Positions 40,382 to 48,994 are shown, counted from the first letter of the stretch. The stretch is DNA of 64,000 nt from Kribbella solani (GCF_014205295.1 NZ_JACHNF010000001.1:6200001-6264000), one strand, 5' to 3'. Notes: a model not told the origin generated them from the letters alone. Translations and numbers: made by a program.

Positions 40382-40759
40382 GTGAAGGAAGTTCGGGTTT
40401 TGCTTTGGGTTGTTGTGGTTGGGGCTGTGGTTGGGCTGGTTGCGGGGGTGGTTTCTGGGGAGAGGTGGGGGGCGGTGTCGCCTGCGTGTATGGCTGTGGC
40501 GGCCGGGGCGATGCTCTTCAAGTACCGGACGAATCCGCCTGAGTTGCGGCCGTGGAGTCGGGGGCGGGTGGTGGTGAGTGCGGTTGTCGGGGGTGCGGCG
40601 ACTGTTGCAGTGCTGGGGACGTTGGGGTGGGTCGCGGTGTTCTACCCGGACTGGCGGATGCAGCTGATCGCGGCGGTGTTGATGGCGTTCGTCGTGGGTT
40701 TCACGATCTGGGTGGTACGGCTGGCCCGTCGTATGCATCTGCGCGCGCTGGAGCCGTGA
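40382..40759 (+). CDS. Small multi-pass membrane protein
   Basis: From GTG 40382 the protein has 125 residues with four hydrophobic segments (LLWVVVVGAVVGLVAGVV; VSPACMAVAAGAMLF; VVVSAVVGGAATVAVLGTLG; LIAAVLMAFVVGFTIWVV) and a basic end. The fourth segment is followed by RLARRMHLRALEP. The 3' end overlaps the convergent Nudix gene by 59 bp. No known family is recognised. Confidence 0.6.
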   Translation: MKEVRVLLWVVVVGAVVGLVAGVVSGERWGAVSPACMAVAAGAMLFKYRTNPPELRPWSRGRVVVSAVVGGAATVAVLGTLGWVAVFYPDWRMQLIAAVLMAFVVGFTIWVVRLARRMHLRALEP

Positions 40760-41228
40760 GGGTCCAGGTCCAGGTGTTGTTGGTCTGGGTGAAATGCCAG
40801 TTCAGCTGGGTCCCATTAGTCAGGTAGTGGATGGCGGGGACGGCGATCGGCGGGTACGGCATGTTCTTCAGCGCCTCGATCGCGTCGGCGTACGTGAACC
40901 AGCGTGCTTCCAGGACCGAGTTGTCGGGGTCGTTGATCGCGAAGGTGGGGTCGTCTACGTCGGTCACGTAGTTCCAGGAGCGGGAGGTGAGGGTGCCGTC
41001 GACCTCCACGCGGGTGGTCCAGGCGAGGTGGAGGGTTGGGGCGTGCAGGCCGGATTCTTCCTGTAGTTCGCGGCGGGCGCCGGTCGGTGGGGTTTCGCCG
41101 GGTTCGACGGCGCCGCTGGGTGGGGACCAGTACGGCGGGAGGTTCCACTCCTCGTAGCGCTCCCGGATGAGGGCGATTCGGTTCGCGTGGCGCGCGAGTA
41201 CGCCTGCGTAACGCTGGATTTCAGGCAT
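40701..41228 (-). CDS. Nudix hydrolase
   Basis: The start is ATG 41228 (175 residues). The Nudix box is complete: GAVEPGETPPTGARRELQEE followed by SGL, which binds Mg and cleaves nucleoside diphosphate-linked compounds. The protein starts with PEIQRYAGVLARHANRIALI, and YWSPPSG precedes the box. The C-terminus is unusually long for a minimal Nudix (from INDPDNSVLEARWFTYADAI onward). The substrate is unknown. It overlaps the neighbouring convergent membrane gene at its 3' end. Confidence 0.85.
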   Translation of the reverse strand: MPEIQRYAGVLARHANRIALIRERYEEWNLPPYWSPPSGAVEPGETPPTGARRELQEESGLHAPTLHLAWTTRVEVDGTLTSRSWNYVTDVDDPTFAINDPDNSVLEARWFTYADAIEALKNMPYPPIAVPAIHYLTNGTQLNWHFTQTNNTWTWTLTAPARADAYDGPAVPPRS

Positions 41229-41283
41229 GGGAGAAGTATGTTCCGGAAGGGGAGCGTCCGGAATGGGGGTTAGCGTGCTGGGT

Positions 41284-41874
41284 ATGAGTGAAAACGAGTG
41301 GGTATCTCCCTGGTGGGAGCCGCCGTTGGCGGGGAGTGAGGCCGAGCAGCTGGTGGGGGCGCTGGACCGGTTGCGGACGACGTTCCGGTACAAGGTCGAC
41401 GAGTTGGACGCCGACGGGCTGAACGTACGGATCGGGGCGTCGTCGATCACGCTCGGTGGGTTGATGAAGCACCTGGCGGCGAACGAGGACTACATGTTCG
41501 ACGTGAAGTTCCGGGGACTGCCGATGGGTGGGCCGTGGGTGGAGAACGGGTGGCGGGACAACAACGACTGGGAGTTCGAGTCGGCGGTGGAGAACACGCC
41601 GGCTGAGTTGTACGCGCTGTGGGACGGCGCGGTCGCGCGCTCCCGGGCGACACTGTCCGCGGCGATCGCGGACGGCGGGCTCGACCAGCCGGCCGACATC
41701 AGCTGGCCGGACGGGCGGCATCCGAACCTCCGCCGGCTGGTCTGCGACCTGCTCGAGGAGTACGGCCGCCACACCGGCCACGCCGACCTCCTCCGCGAAG
41801 CCGTCGACGGCCGAGTCGGCGAAGACCCACCCACCGACTGGAAACCCCACGGCCCGAAAAACCACACCACCTAA
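41284..41874 (+). CDS. DinB/DUF664-family protein
   Basis: The start is ATG 41284 (196 residues). It follows the four-helix DinB fold: QLVGALDRLRTTFRYKVDEL, SSITLGGLMKHLAANEDYMF with the first His, a middle helix and LVCDLLEEYGRHTGHADLLR with two His residues. The three His (GLMKHL, GRHTGHADL) form the metal site typical of the family. Members include thiol transferases (mycothiol- or bacillithiol-dependent), so a role in mycothiol-dependent detoxification is possible. Confidence 0.82.
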   Translation: MSENEWVSPWWEPPLAGSEAEQLVGALDRLRTTFRYKVDELDADGLNVRIGASSITLGGLMKHLAANEDYMFDVKFRGLPMGGPWVENGWRDNNDWEFESAVENTPAELYALWDGAVARSRATLSAAIADGGLDQPADISWPDGRHPNLRRLVCDLLEEYGRHTGHADLLREAVDGRVGEDPPTDWKPHGPKNHTT

Positions 41875-42086
41875 CCACTTGATCCCCCAAGAACCCCTCA
41901 ACCACACCCCACCGAACTCCGGCAGTCGGCGTACGCCGAAAGGCGGCGGATGCGGCGCCCCGAGCCAGGTGGTTGGGCGGCGCCGGCATTCGCCGGTTGG
42001 GCATACGCCGAAGGCCGGTGATTGCGCCCACCCCTGGTCCGGTGGTTGCGCGTACGCAGGGTCGGATGTTTTGGGGGAGTGGTGGG

Positions 42087-43979
42087 TTACTTGATTCGTT
42101 GCATGGTGCCGTTTTCGGAGATGCTGATTGTCGTGGTGACGCCGTCGACTTTCAGGTTTACGAGCAACTGTGAGCCCCGTTGGGTCGTCGTGTACGAAAC
42201 GACCGCGTTGCTTCGGGTCGGTGCGATCACCGACAGGATGCTCGCGCTCCGCCCAGTCCGGTTGAACTTCACCACCGGCGCGGCCAGTCGCTGATCGATC
42301 GTCCGGTAATGCCACCCCTGAATCGGATCCTGCTGCCCACTGACGACCTCGATCGGCGTCGTCGCCTGCTGGAACGGGATCTGCAACAGCGTCGTCTTCA
42401 CCGTATCGCCAGGCTTCCGCGCCACCACCCAGTCGTTGCCACTGACAACCACCTTCTGATCGGCCGGCAGGTGCCACAATGTCGAGTAGTTCTCGTCCGC
42501 CTCCGACGTACCGCGATCCAGCACCACCATCAGATCGGGATCTTTCAGCATCAGCACGCCCCGCGTCCGGTCGATCCCCGCACCAGGCGAGTCGTTCAGC
42601 TCGTAGAACTCCGACGTCGGCTTGATCGCGGACCGTACCAGCTTGGTCTCCGGATGCCCGCTCGCCGACTGCACCACCAGCTCGTTGTGCGCGAACTGGC
42701 TCTTCGCCCAGGACCGCCAGCCGTCCATCTTGTACCCGGCGTGGCCGCCGTCGACCAGGATGTCGCGCCCGTGCGAGGTGTACGTGACCGAGGTGTGGTC
42801 GTTGTGCCCATGTAGTTTCTGGGCCGGACCGAACCGGATGCTGTACGTCGACTCCTGCGTGAACGCGCGCGTTTCACCCCAGCCCGTACGCCCGAAGATG
42901 TAACCGGCGTCGAAGATCCCGACTCGCTGGGTCGGCCGGATGCCTTGCTTGCCGAGCGTTCCGGCGTACTCCAGCACCGTCCCGGTGACCGGCACCGTGC
43001 GAACCACCTCGGAGTCGCCGAGCTGCGGCAGGTTCCCGAGCGAGTTGGTGGCCAGCGCGAGCCATTTCGCCAGCTCCCGGCGGCGCGCCATGATCGTCGT
43101 ACCCGGGTCGACGCCGCACTGCTGCAGTACGTCGATCGCCCTTCCCCACAAGGCATAGTTGAACTGCGCGTACGCGGTGGACTGCTCGTTCGTCGATCCC
43201 TGCGTGTCGATCGATGTCTTGATCGCGCTGGTCAGCCGGCCGGCGGCGAGCTGCTTCAGGTCGGCGCGCCCGAGCGTGCAGCCGATGCCGAACAGCGCGA
43301 GGCTCTCGTCGGTGCCGTGGTTCCAGTCACCGCTCCAGTTCTCCTGCAGGAACCGCGCGTGGTCCAGCAGCGTCTTGTCGAGCCACGCGTACGTGAGTGG
43401 AAGCTTGCCGACGTGCAGCCCGGACAGAACCGCCTGGCGCAAGCAGATCAGTACGTTGGTGCGGTGCATCGTCGACTCGTAGGCGCCGACGTCGGACTTC
43501 CAGGAGTACGGGTTGTCGGTGACCCAGTCCCGCGCGATCGCGCTGACCCGTTGGAGGGCGGCCTGATCGCCCTTCGCGGCGGCGTTGATTCCTTGGCCGA
43601 GCCAACGAAGCGAGTGCAGCCACATGTACCAGCTGGGGTTCTGGGCCGGGTTCGCCCGCCAGTCGATGTTGCCGGTGCCGTCGCCGACCTTGGTGGGTGG
43701 CGTCGTTCCCCAGGTGTACGTGTCCTTGAGCAGGTTCGCGACCGGGTTCGGGCGGGCGATGCCGCTGTACGGGGTGCAGGTGTACGTGTTGACCCGGGCC
43801 GGTCCTGGTGGCGCCGTCGGCGGTTCGGCGGTGCGCTCGCGGGTCGGGTCCGGCGCGGCCTCGGGCGTGGATCCGCCCCACGGGACGATCAGCGCGGTCG
43901 CGAACACGGCGGCGGTGCCGAGCAGGGCGACGGCGAGTCGCGCGGGCGTGCTACTCGTACGCAGATGTCTCGCGGGCAT
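42087..43979 (-). CDS. Secreted heparinase II/III-family polysaccharide lyase-like protein
   Basis: The 630-residue protein has a signal region (VALLGTAAVFATALIVPWGG), a Pro/Thr-rich linker, an alpha-toroid part (~85-340, with TDESLALFGIGCTLGRADL and NEQSTAYAQFNYALWG) and a beta-sandwich part (~370-630) holding PAQKLHGHNDHTSVTYTSHG and DILVDGGHAGYKMDG, which is the hallmark of heparinase II/III lyases. The Asn/His and His residues there are probable catalytic and metal-binding residues. It likely degrades an acidic polysaccharide outside the cell. The next gene upstream is an SGNH hydrolase on the same strand. Confidence 0.82.
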   Translation of the reverse strand: MPARHLRTSSTPARLAVALLGTAAVFATALIVPWGGSTPEAAPDPTRERTAEPPTAPPGPARVNTYTCTPYSGIARPNPVANLLKDTYTWGTTPPTKVGDGTGNIDWRANPAQNPSWYMWLHSLRWLGQGINAAAKGDQAALQRVSAIARDWVTDNPYSWKSDVGAYESTMHRTNVLICLRQAVLSGLHVGKLPLTYAWLDKTLLDHARFLQENWSGDWNHGTDESLALFGIGCTLGRADLKQLAAGRLTSAIKTSIDTQGSTNEQSTAYAQFNYALWGRAIDVLQQCGVDPGTTIMARRRELAKWLALATNSLGNLPQLGDSEVVRTVPVTGTVLEYAGTLGKQGIRPTQRVGIFDAGYIFGRTGWGETRAFTQESTYSIRFGPAQKLHGHNDHTSVTYTSHGRDILVDGGHAGYKMDGWRSWAKSQFAHNELVVQSASGHPETKLVRSAIKPTSEFYELNDSPGAGIDRTRGVLMLKDPDLMVVLDRGTSEADENYSTLWHLPADQKVVVSGNDWVVARKPGDTVKTTLLQIPFQQATTPIEVVSGQQDPIQGWHYRTIDQRLAAPVVKFNRTGRSASILSVIAPTRSNAVVSYTTTQRGSQLLVNLKVDGVTTTISISENGTMQRIK

Positions 43980-44194
43980 CGGGTGTCCTCACCGCATGCG
44001 GCTGGGCATGCCTGTTCTGGCCTAGACCTGAATTTTGATGGTCATGTTCCTTTGCGTCGTGGCTCGGTGGGGTGCCCGCGTCAAAGGTTGCTTACGGCAT
44101 CTGGTGCCGGGACCTCAGGGAGTGGTTCCCTCTGCCCTGATAGACGGTACGAAGTGGAGAGAAAGTTGCACGAAGCCCCGAATTCGCCGCGCAC

Positions 44195-44210
44195 CTGCCC
44201 GGAAGGGCAG
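44195..44210. terminator. Short GC hairpin downstream of the SGNH gene
   Basis: CTGCCC (44195-44200) and GGGCAG (44205-44210) are separated by GGAA. The hairpin lies about 54 bp after the SGNH stop on the minus strand. It is short, so the assignment is weak. The rest of 43980-44263 shows no gene. Confidence 0.35.
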
Positions 44211-44263
44211 CGCCCGGTAGGCCGGAAGGGCGGACTCAGGTGGGCAGGATCAGGTGGGGCGGA

Positions 44264-45109
44264 TCAGCTGTTGAGGCCGGGGGCTTCGATCGCCTGGGTG
44301 ATCAGTTCGTTGCGGGCGCTGCCGCCGAGCGGTTCGCTGGTGTGTACGCCGTCGCGCAGGTAGCTGGCCGGGCGGTCCTGCCGCGCGGTGAGGAACTCGG
44401 ACCAGCGGATGATCTTCAGGTTCGGGTGCCGGGCCGCGGCTTCGTCGAGTTGCTGGTTGATCCAGGCGCTGTTCGCCAGGTCGGCTTCCCGGACGGCCGC
44501 CGGTTGTTTGGTACGGCTCGCGTACACGTTCACCCAGTACACGGTCCGGTCCGGGCCGGCGATCCGGAGCGCGCGCTCGACCTGCGCCGCGAACGCCGGC
44601 GGGTCGAAGATGTCGTTCGTACCGACCGCCATCACGATCCGGCGTGGCAGGCCGTAGTCGCGTGACCACTGTTCGAGCGCGTCGACCGCGGCGGACGTCG
44701 GCTGGCCGGACCAGTCGTGGAAGGCGATCGAGTCGCCGGTACGGTTCGCGAGCATCCGCTCCAGCGCCGAACTGTCCTGAACGGCGATGCTGTCACCGAA
44801 CATGAAGATCCCGTCGAACGCGAGTACATCCCGGATCTGGTCTTCGGGGGTGATCCGGCGGATCAGGTTCTGCCAGGAGCCGAGGGTGCCCGAACCGTAC
44901 CGGCCGGGGCCTTTGGTGGCGACGCTGTACGAACCGTTGCCGTCCGCGGTCGTGTCGGCGTTCCTGGTCCGTGGTTCGAGCACGACGAACGCGGCGCCGA
45001 CCAGACCGAGGATCAGCAGCGAGACGACGATCGCGACCAGCGACGCACCGAACGACCCGCGCCCGGCCGGCCGATCCCGCTCAGCCTCGCTCCGCACCTG
45101 GTGCAACAT
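44264..45109 (-). CDS. Membrane-anchored SGNH/GDSL hydrolase
   Basis: The 281-residue protein has an N-terminal cytosolic tail, one membrane helix (~24-47: LVAIVVSLLILGLVGAAFVV) and an outside SGNH domain. The catalytic block I is GIFMFGDSIAVQ (Ser), block III is VMAVGTNDIFDP (Asn), and the last block is LRDGVHTSEPLG (Asp and His). It may remove acyl or acetyl groups from a surface polysaccharide. It lies upstream of the heparinase-like gene on the same strand, so the two could act on the same polymer; this is inferred from position. Confidence 0.82.
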   Translation of the reverse strand: MLHQVRSEAERDRPAGRGSFGASLVAIVVSLLILGLVGAAFVVLEPRTRNADTTADGNGSYSVATKGPGRYGSGTLGSWQNLIRRITPEDQIRDVLAFDGIFMFGDSIAVQDSSALERMLANRTGDSIAFHDWSGQPTSAAVDALEQWSRDYGLPRRIVMAVGTNDIFDPPAFAAQVERALRIAGPDRTVYWVNVYASRTKQPAAVREADLANSAWINQQLDEAAARHPNLKIIRWSEFLTARQDRPASYLRDGVHTSEPLGGSARNELITQAIEAPGLNS

Positions 45110-45277
45110 GTCGCTCCCTCACCGTCCGTCTGGATGCCCACCTACAAACAAGACGCCGCGACCCCCGGATCTGCTGCATCGAGGTCTCACCCACTAGATG
45201 CCCACCACCCCCGCAAGGTTGCATCCACCCACTTTCCAGCATCCCCGAAGACACAAATCACCGATAGATTCCGGCCC

Positions 45278-45652
45278 ATGTCCGAACCCGCTACACTTCG
45301 CGCCCTCGAACAGGCCCGCCTCGGCCACTTGGTCGCGCGCCGCGTTTCCGAGGCGGACGCGCTGCATGCCCCCGATTTCGTGATCGTCACGCCGAGCGGC
45401 CTGGCCTGGACCAAGGCGGAGTACCTGGGCGGCATCGAGTCGGGCGCGATCGTGTACCGGCGGTTCGAGCCTGTGAGTGAGATCGACGTGATGATCGACG
45501 GGGCGCTCGGCGTACTCCGCTACCGCTCGGCGATCGAGATCGGGGTGAACGGCCGGGAGCCGGCGCCGCTGTCAGCCTGGCACCTGGACTGCTACCGCCG
45601 CACGGAATCCGGCTGGCAGCTCCGCTGGTCCCAGGCAACAGAAATCACCTGA
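45278..45652 (+). CDS. NTF2-like (DUF4440/SnoaL-type) protein
   Basis: The 124-residue protein starts at ATG 45278. It follows the cone-shaped NTF2-like fold: an N-terminal helix pair (LEQARLGHLVARRVSEADAL), a strand HAPDFVIVTPSGLAWTKAEY, then VMIDGALGVLRYRSAIEIGV and SAWHLDCYRRTESGWQLRWS. Such proteins bind small ligands or catalyse simple isomerisations. Partner and substrate are unknown. Confidence 0.72.
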   Translation: MSEPATLRALEQARLGHLVARRVSEADALHAPDFVIVTPSGLAWTKAEYLGGIESGAIVYRRFEPVSEIDVMIDGALGVLRYRSAIEIGVNGREPAPLSAWHLDCYRRTESGWQLRWSQATEIT

Positions 45653-45712
45653 CCGAGCACTCACCCGGCGCCCACCGTGGATGCGATCCGCCGGGTCAGT
45701 GCCCGCGGCATC

Positions 45713-45789
45713 GCCACCCGGCACCCACCGCCACCCGGCACCCACCGCCACCCGGCGCCCACCGCCACCCGGCGCCCACCGCCACCCGG
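45713..45789. repeat. 17-bp tandem repeat, about 4.5 copies
   Basis: GCCACCCGGCRCCCACC repeats at 45713, 45730, 45747, 45764 and 45781 (last copy partial), with only A/G changes. It lies between the 3' ends of two convergent genes, so it is outside coding sequence. The number of copies may vary between strains. Confidence 0.85.
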
Positions 45790-45821
45790 AGATTGCCGCC
45801 CCCAGCCCCCCGCCTGGGGCG

Positions 45822-46196
45822 TCAGTTGGTGCGTTCTGCTTCGCTGCGTTCGATGCAGAATTCGTTTCCTTCGGGGTCTTTCATGGTTACCCAGCCGCGG
45901 CCGTCGGGGGCGCGGTGGTCTTCGTGGATGGTGCCGCCGAGGGCAAGGACGCGGTCCACTTCCGCGTCGCGGGTACGTTCGGTCGGGCTCCAGTCGAGGT
46001 GTACGCGGTTCTTCACGCTCTTCTCCTCGGGCACCCGGATGAACAGCAGCCCTGGAATCGGCGCGGGCGCCGGCACCAGTACCTCGTCGTCCCCGGGCAC
46101 GTCCCCGGCGGCGATCGCCCACCCGGTCACCCCACTCCAGAACTGAGCGAGCGCGTACGGATTTCCGGCATCGATGGTGATATGTCGCGGCATCAT
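45822..46196 (-). CDS. VOC/glyoxalase-fold protein
   Basis: The 124-residue protein begins MPRHITIDAGNPYALAQFWS, a common VOC opening with the first His, followed by PGLLFIRVPEEKSVKNRVHL (second strand with a His) and GRGWVTMKDPEGNEFCIER (third motif with Glu). These residues suit a divalent metal site. VOC proteins include antibiotic-binding, dioxygenase and isomerase types; the specific activity is not known. Confidence 0.8.
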   Translation of the reverse strand: MMPRHITIDAGNPYALAQFWSGVTGWAIAAGDVPGDDEVLVPAPAPIPGLLFIRVPEEKSVKNRVHLDWSPTERTRDAEVDRVLALGGTIHEDHRAPDGRGWVTMKDPEGNEFCIERSEAERTN

Positions 46197-46282
46197 GCCC
46201 GAGACCCTAGCTGTCCGCCGCGGCGAGCCCGTGCGTGCCGGTGAGCGGCCCCGTCTCTCGACCGCTCACCGGCACAACTCGA

Positions 46283-46684
46283 TCAGAGATAGGCGACCGG
46301 ACCGATGTCCTTGACGCCGCCGCCTGAATGGTAGGCCGAGAAGGCGTGGAATTCGATTCCCCGTCCCGCCTCCACGTTCCCGATATACACCGTGTACGAC
46401 CTGCCCTTGCCGAACGGGTTTTCATAGCTGGAGGTTTGTTTTTTGCCGTTACGCACGACCGACAAGCTCATCCAGGCATGAATGTTGGTGTCGCGGCCGC
46501 TGTAGAGGTTCTTGATGTCGCACGAGTAGCTGTGCACCCTGTTGTCCGCTCCGGTTTGGGTGCAGGTGACCGAGACGTAACCGTTTTCCCCTTTCGACGT
46601 CGCCGACGGAGCGGCTGACGCGGTGGGGGCTGCCAGGGCGAATGCGGCCACTGTTACTGTCAACGCAGTTAACTTGCGCTTCAT
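46283..46684 (-). CDS. Small secreted protein of unknown function
   Basis: The start is ATG 46684 (133 residues). It has a clear signal peptide: KRK, then LTALTVTVAAFALAAPTASA, with cleavage likely after ASA. The mature part has two Cys (VTCTQTG and YSCDIKN) about 14 residues apart that may form a disulfide, and a beta-rich sequence (HAWMSLSVVRNGKKQTSSYE). No known domain. The neighbouring gap 46685-46908 shows no gene. Confidence 0.7.
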   Translation of the reverse strand: MKRKLTALTVTVAAFALAAPTASAAPSATSKGENGYVSVTCTQTGADNRVHSYSCDIKNLYSGRDTNIHAWMSLSVVRNGKKQTSSYENPFGKGRSYTVYIGNVEAGRGIEFHAFSAYHSGGGVKDIGPVAYL

Positions 46685-46908
46685 TTGTTCTCCAGTGCAT
46701 TGATGGGCGCCATCCACTGTCCCCTGTCGATGGCCCGCGGAGCCTAACAGCTTGTTTGCCGGACCGTCACTCATTGCCAGCGAACGGGCGCGATGCGTGG
46801 AGTGGTGCCGTTACCGGATTGATGGTCGCGGGTTGTCGGTGCGTGGGTTTAGTGTGCGAGATGGGTGCCGTGCCACCAGGCGCGGCCGGTTGGGGGAAGG
46901 ACCTAGCA

Positions 46909-47313
46909 ATGGCATCCCGGCTCAATCCGTACATTCAGTTCGACGGTGACGCGCGCGCGGCGATGGAGTTCTACCAGGGGGTTTTCGGCGGCGAGGTGTC
47001 GTCGAACACGTTCAAGGAGTTCGGCTCCGGGCACGGGCCGGACGACGACGACAAACTGATGCATGCTCAGCTGGAGACGCCGAGCGGTTTCACGCTGATG
47101 GCGTCCGACACGCCGCAGGGGATGCCGTACAACCCGGGTGAGAACATCGCGATCAGTCTCAGTGGTGACGGCACGGAGTTGCGTGGCTACTACGAAAAGC
47201 TTTCCGACGGCGGCAAGGTCACGGTTCCGCTGGAGAAGCAGATGTGGGGCGACGAGTTCGGCATGCTGACCGACAAGTTCGGCATCAACTGGATGGTCAA
47301 CATCGCGGGCTGA
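46909..47313 (+). CDS. PhnB-like VOC protein
   Basis: The 134-residue protein begins SRLNPYIQFDGDARAAMEFY and has KLMHAQLETPSGFTLMASDT and WGDEFGMLTDKFGINWMVNI, the standard PhnB/YjdN pattern (N-P-Y, F-Y, and a C-terminal G-x-x-W-x-V-x). Members bind a metal or none, and functions are mostly unknown. GGGGAAGG about 9 nt upstream is a good ribosome site. It is convergent with an AhpD-like gene across a strong terminator. Confidence 0.82.
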   Translation: MASRLNPYIQFDGDARAAMEFYQGVFGGEVSSNTFKEFGSGHGPDDDDKLMHAQLETPSGFTLMASDTPQGMPYNPGENIAISLSGDGTELRGYYEKLSDGGKVTVPLEKQMWGDEFGMLTDKFGINWMVNIAG

Positions 47314-47331
47314 TCCAACCGGAACATCCGC

Positions 47332-47379
47332 GAGCCGGCACCTCCAAGAGCCGGCACCTCCAAGAGCCGGCACTTCCAC
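47332..47379. repeat. 16-bp tandem repeat, three copies
   Basis: GAGCCGGCACCTCCAA occurs at 47332 and 47348, with a third diverged copy at 47364 (GAGCCGGCACTTCCAC); further related pieces follow to about 47412. It lies in the intergenic space between two convergent genes. Confidence 0.75.
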
Positions 47380-47412
47380 GACCCGGGACATCCACGGGCC
47401 GGCACATTCGCG

Positions 47413-47443
47413 AGCCGGCGCGTACGGACCGTACGCGCCGGCT
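47413..47443. terminator. Bidirectional terminator, 15-bp perfect stem
   Basis: AGCCGGCGCGTACGG (47413-47427) and CCGTACGCGCCGGCT (47429-47443) are perfect inverted copies around one base. The hairpin lies between the 3' ends of the PhnB-like gene and the AhpD-like gene and can stop both. Confidence 0.72.
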
Positions 47444-47450
47444 GTCCGGG

Positions 47451-47942
47451 CTAGCTGTTGATCGTCGCGGCGGCCAGCCCAGGCTCGTACGAGCCGCCGA
47501 GCTGGTTCAGCGTGACCGCCATCCGGTTGGTCGCGTTGATCATCGCGATCAGCGTGACCAGGGCGACCAGCTGCTCCTCGTCGTAGAACTTCGCGGCCTG
47601 CGCCCAAGTCTCGTCGGTGACGCCCGGGGAGGCGTCCGCCAGCCGGGTGGCCTCTTCGGTCAGGGCCAGCGCCGCCTGCTCTTCCTCGGTGAAGACCGTC
47701 GAGTGCCGCCAGCCCGCGACGAGGTTGAGGCGTGTACTGGTCTCGCCCTCCGCGGCCGCCTCCTTGGCGTGCATGTCGATGCAGTTGCCGCAGCCGTTGA
47801 TCTGGCTGGCGCGCAGCATCACCAGGTTCTGCGTACTGTGCGAGAGGCCGGACTGTTGCAGCAGGCCGTGCACCGCGAACAACCGCTTCGCCAGCCGGGC
47901 GCCGAACTCGTTCTTCATCAGGTCGATCCGGGGTTCAGTCAT
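47451..47942 (-). CDS. AhpD-like / carboxymuconolactone decarboxylase-family protein
   Basis: The start ATG 47942 gives 163 residues (MTEPRIDLMK). The family core is VMLRASQINGCGNCIDMHAK, where the C-x-x-C and the following His form the redox centre of AhpD-type alkylhydroperoxidases. Additional helices include EEEQAALALTEEATRLAD and LVALVTLIAMINATNRMAVT. The gene is divergent from an ECF41 sigma factor gene, the conserved pairing in which COE genes (carboxymuconolactone decarboxylase, oxidoreductase or epimerase) are the sigma factor target. A direct role in peroxide or aldehyde handling is likely but not shown. Confidence 0.87.
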   Translation of the reverse strand: MTEPRIDLMKNEFGARLAKRLFAVHGLLQQSGLSHSTQNLVMLRASQINGCGNCIDMHAKEAAAEGETSTRLNLVAGWRHSTVFTEEEQAALALTEEATRLADASPGVTDETWAQAAKFYDEEQLVALVTLIAMINATNRMAVTLNQLGGSYEPGLAAATINS

Positions 47943-48042
47943 CATCGTCCTCATTCGTGGGATCTACTGGATGAACACGAGATGCTGCCGGCCGGACGGC
48001 TGTGACCGGCACCGGACGTGACGAGCGCCATATCGGGCGAGA

Positions 48043-48069
48043 TGTCACAAAACTCGGCGGAGCGGTGTC
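48043..48069 (+). promoter_or_regulatory. Candidate ECF41-dependent promoter
   Basis: TGTCACA at 48043-48049 matches the ECF41 -35 motif I recall; 16 bp later, TGTC (48066-48069) resembles the CGTC -10 motif. It lies upstream of the sigma factor start at 48105, so it would allow autoregulation. The divergent AhpD-like gene may have a weaker GGTCACA-type site on the other strand. Confidence 0.5.
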
Positions 48070-48104
48070 TGGTGGTGACACACGCGCGCACAAGGAGCCC
48101 AGCC

Positions 48105-48989
48105 ATGACCGGTACCGACCGAGCCACCGAGGCGTTCGTTGCCCACCGCAACCTGTTGTTCACCGTCGCGTACGAGCTGCTCGGCTCGGCCGCGGACGCC
48201 GAGGACGTCCTGCAGGAGACCTGGTTGCGCTGGGTCGGCGTCGATCTGGACACGGTGCTGGATCAGCGCGCGTACCTGGTCCGGATCGCCAGCCGCCAGG
48301 CCCTGCAGCGGTTGCGTACGCTCGGCCGCCGGAAGGAGTCGTACGTCGGCCCCTGGCTGCCCGAGCCACTGCTGACCGCGCCGGACGTGGCCGAGGATGT
48401 CGAGCTCGCCGACAGCGTGTCGATGGCGATGATGCTCGTCCTGGAGACGCTCAAGCCGACCGAGCGCGCCGTCTTCGTTCTCCGGGAGGTGTTCGGGCTC
48501 GAGTACGACGAGATCGCGGCGGCGATCGACAAGAAGCCGGACGCGGTACGGCAGATCGCGCACCGGGCCCGATCGCATGTCGCGGCGCGGCGTCCGCGCG
48601 GGGTGGTGTCGGCCGATCAGACCCGCGGCGCGCTGGAGGCGTTCCAGCGCGCGGTCAACACCGGCGACCTGCAAGGCCTGGTCGACATGCTCGCGCCGGA
48701 TGTCGTCTTCCTCGGCGACGGCGGCGGCGTCGTCCAGGCACTGCCCCGCCCGGTCGTCGGCGCCGGCAAGGTTGCCCGCCTGCTGGCCCTGGCCATCGTC
48801 CGGATGGCCGAGGGCACCCTCGAATCCACCCAGATCAACGGCCAGCCGGCCATGATCCTCCGCTTCGACGGCGAGATCGACACTGTCACCGTCCTGCACG
48901 TCGACAACGGCCGCATCACCGGCTTCTATGCGGTCCGCAACCCCGAGAAGCTGAACAACCTGGCCAACGAGGTCCCGCTCACCCGCTGA
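48105..48989 (+). CDS. sigJ: ECF41-group RNA polymerase sigma factor (SigJ-like)
   Basis: The start ATG 48105 gives 294 residues and has AAGGAG about 8 nt upstream. Sigma region 2 is FVAHRNLLFTVAYELLGSAA followed by DAEDVLQETWLRW, and region 4 is LKPTERAVFVLREVFGLEYD with EIAAAIDKKPDAVRQIAHRA. The C-terminal SnoaL-like extension has the ECF41 markers DGGG (FLGDGGGVVQALP) and NPEKL close to the NPDKL motif. In this group the extension controls sigma activity in place of a separate anti-sigma factor. It pairs with the divergent AhpD-like gene. Confidence 0.9.
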   Translation: MTGTDRATEAFVAHRNLLFTVAYELLGSAADAEDVLQETWLRWVGVDLDTVLDQRAYLVRIASRQALQRLRTLGRRKESYVGPWLPEPLLTAPDVAEDVELADSVSMAMMLVLETLKPTERAVFVLREVFGLEYDEIAAAIDKKPDAVRQIAHRARSHVAARRPRGVVSADQTRGALEAFQRAVNTGDLQGLVDMLAPDVVFLGDGGGVVQALPRPVVGAGKVARLLALAIVRMAEGTLESTQINGQPAMILRFDGEIDTVTVLHVDNGRITGFYAVRNPEKLNNLANEVPLTR

Positions 48990-48994
48990 ATCCC

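Noticed and set aside
45713..45789. CRISPR array
   Set aside because: Units are contiguous 17-bp repeats with no spacers. No other spaced repeat array or cas gene was seen in the window.
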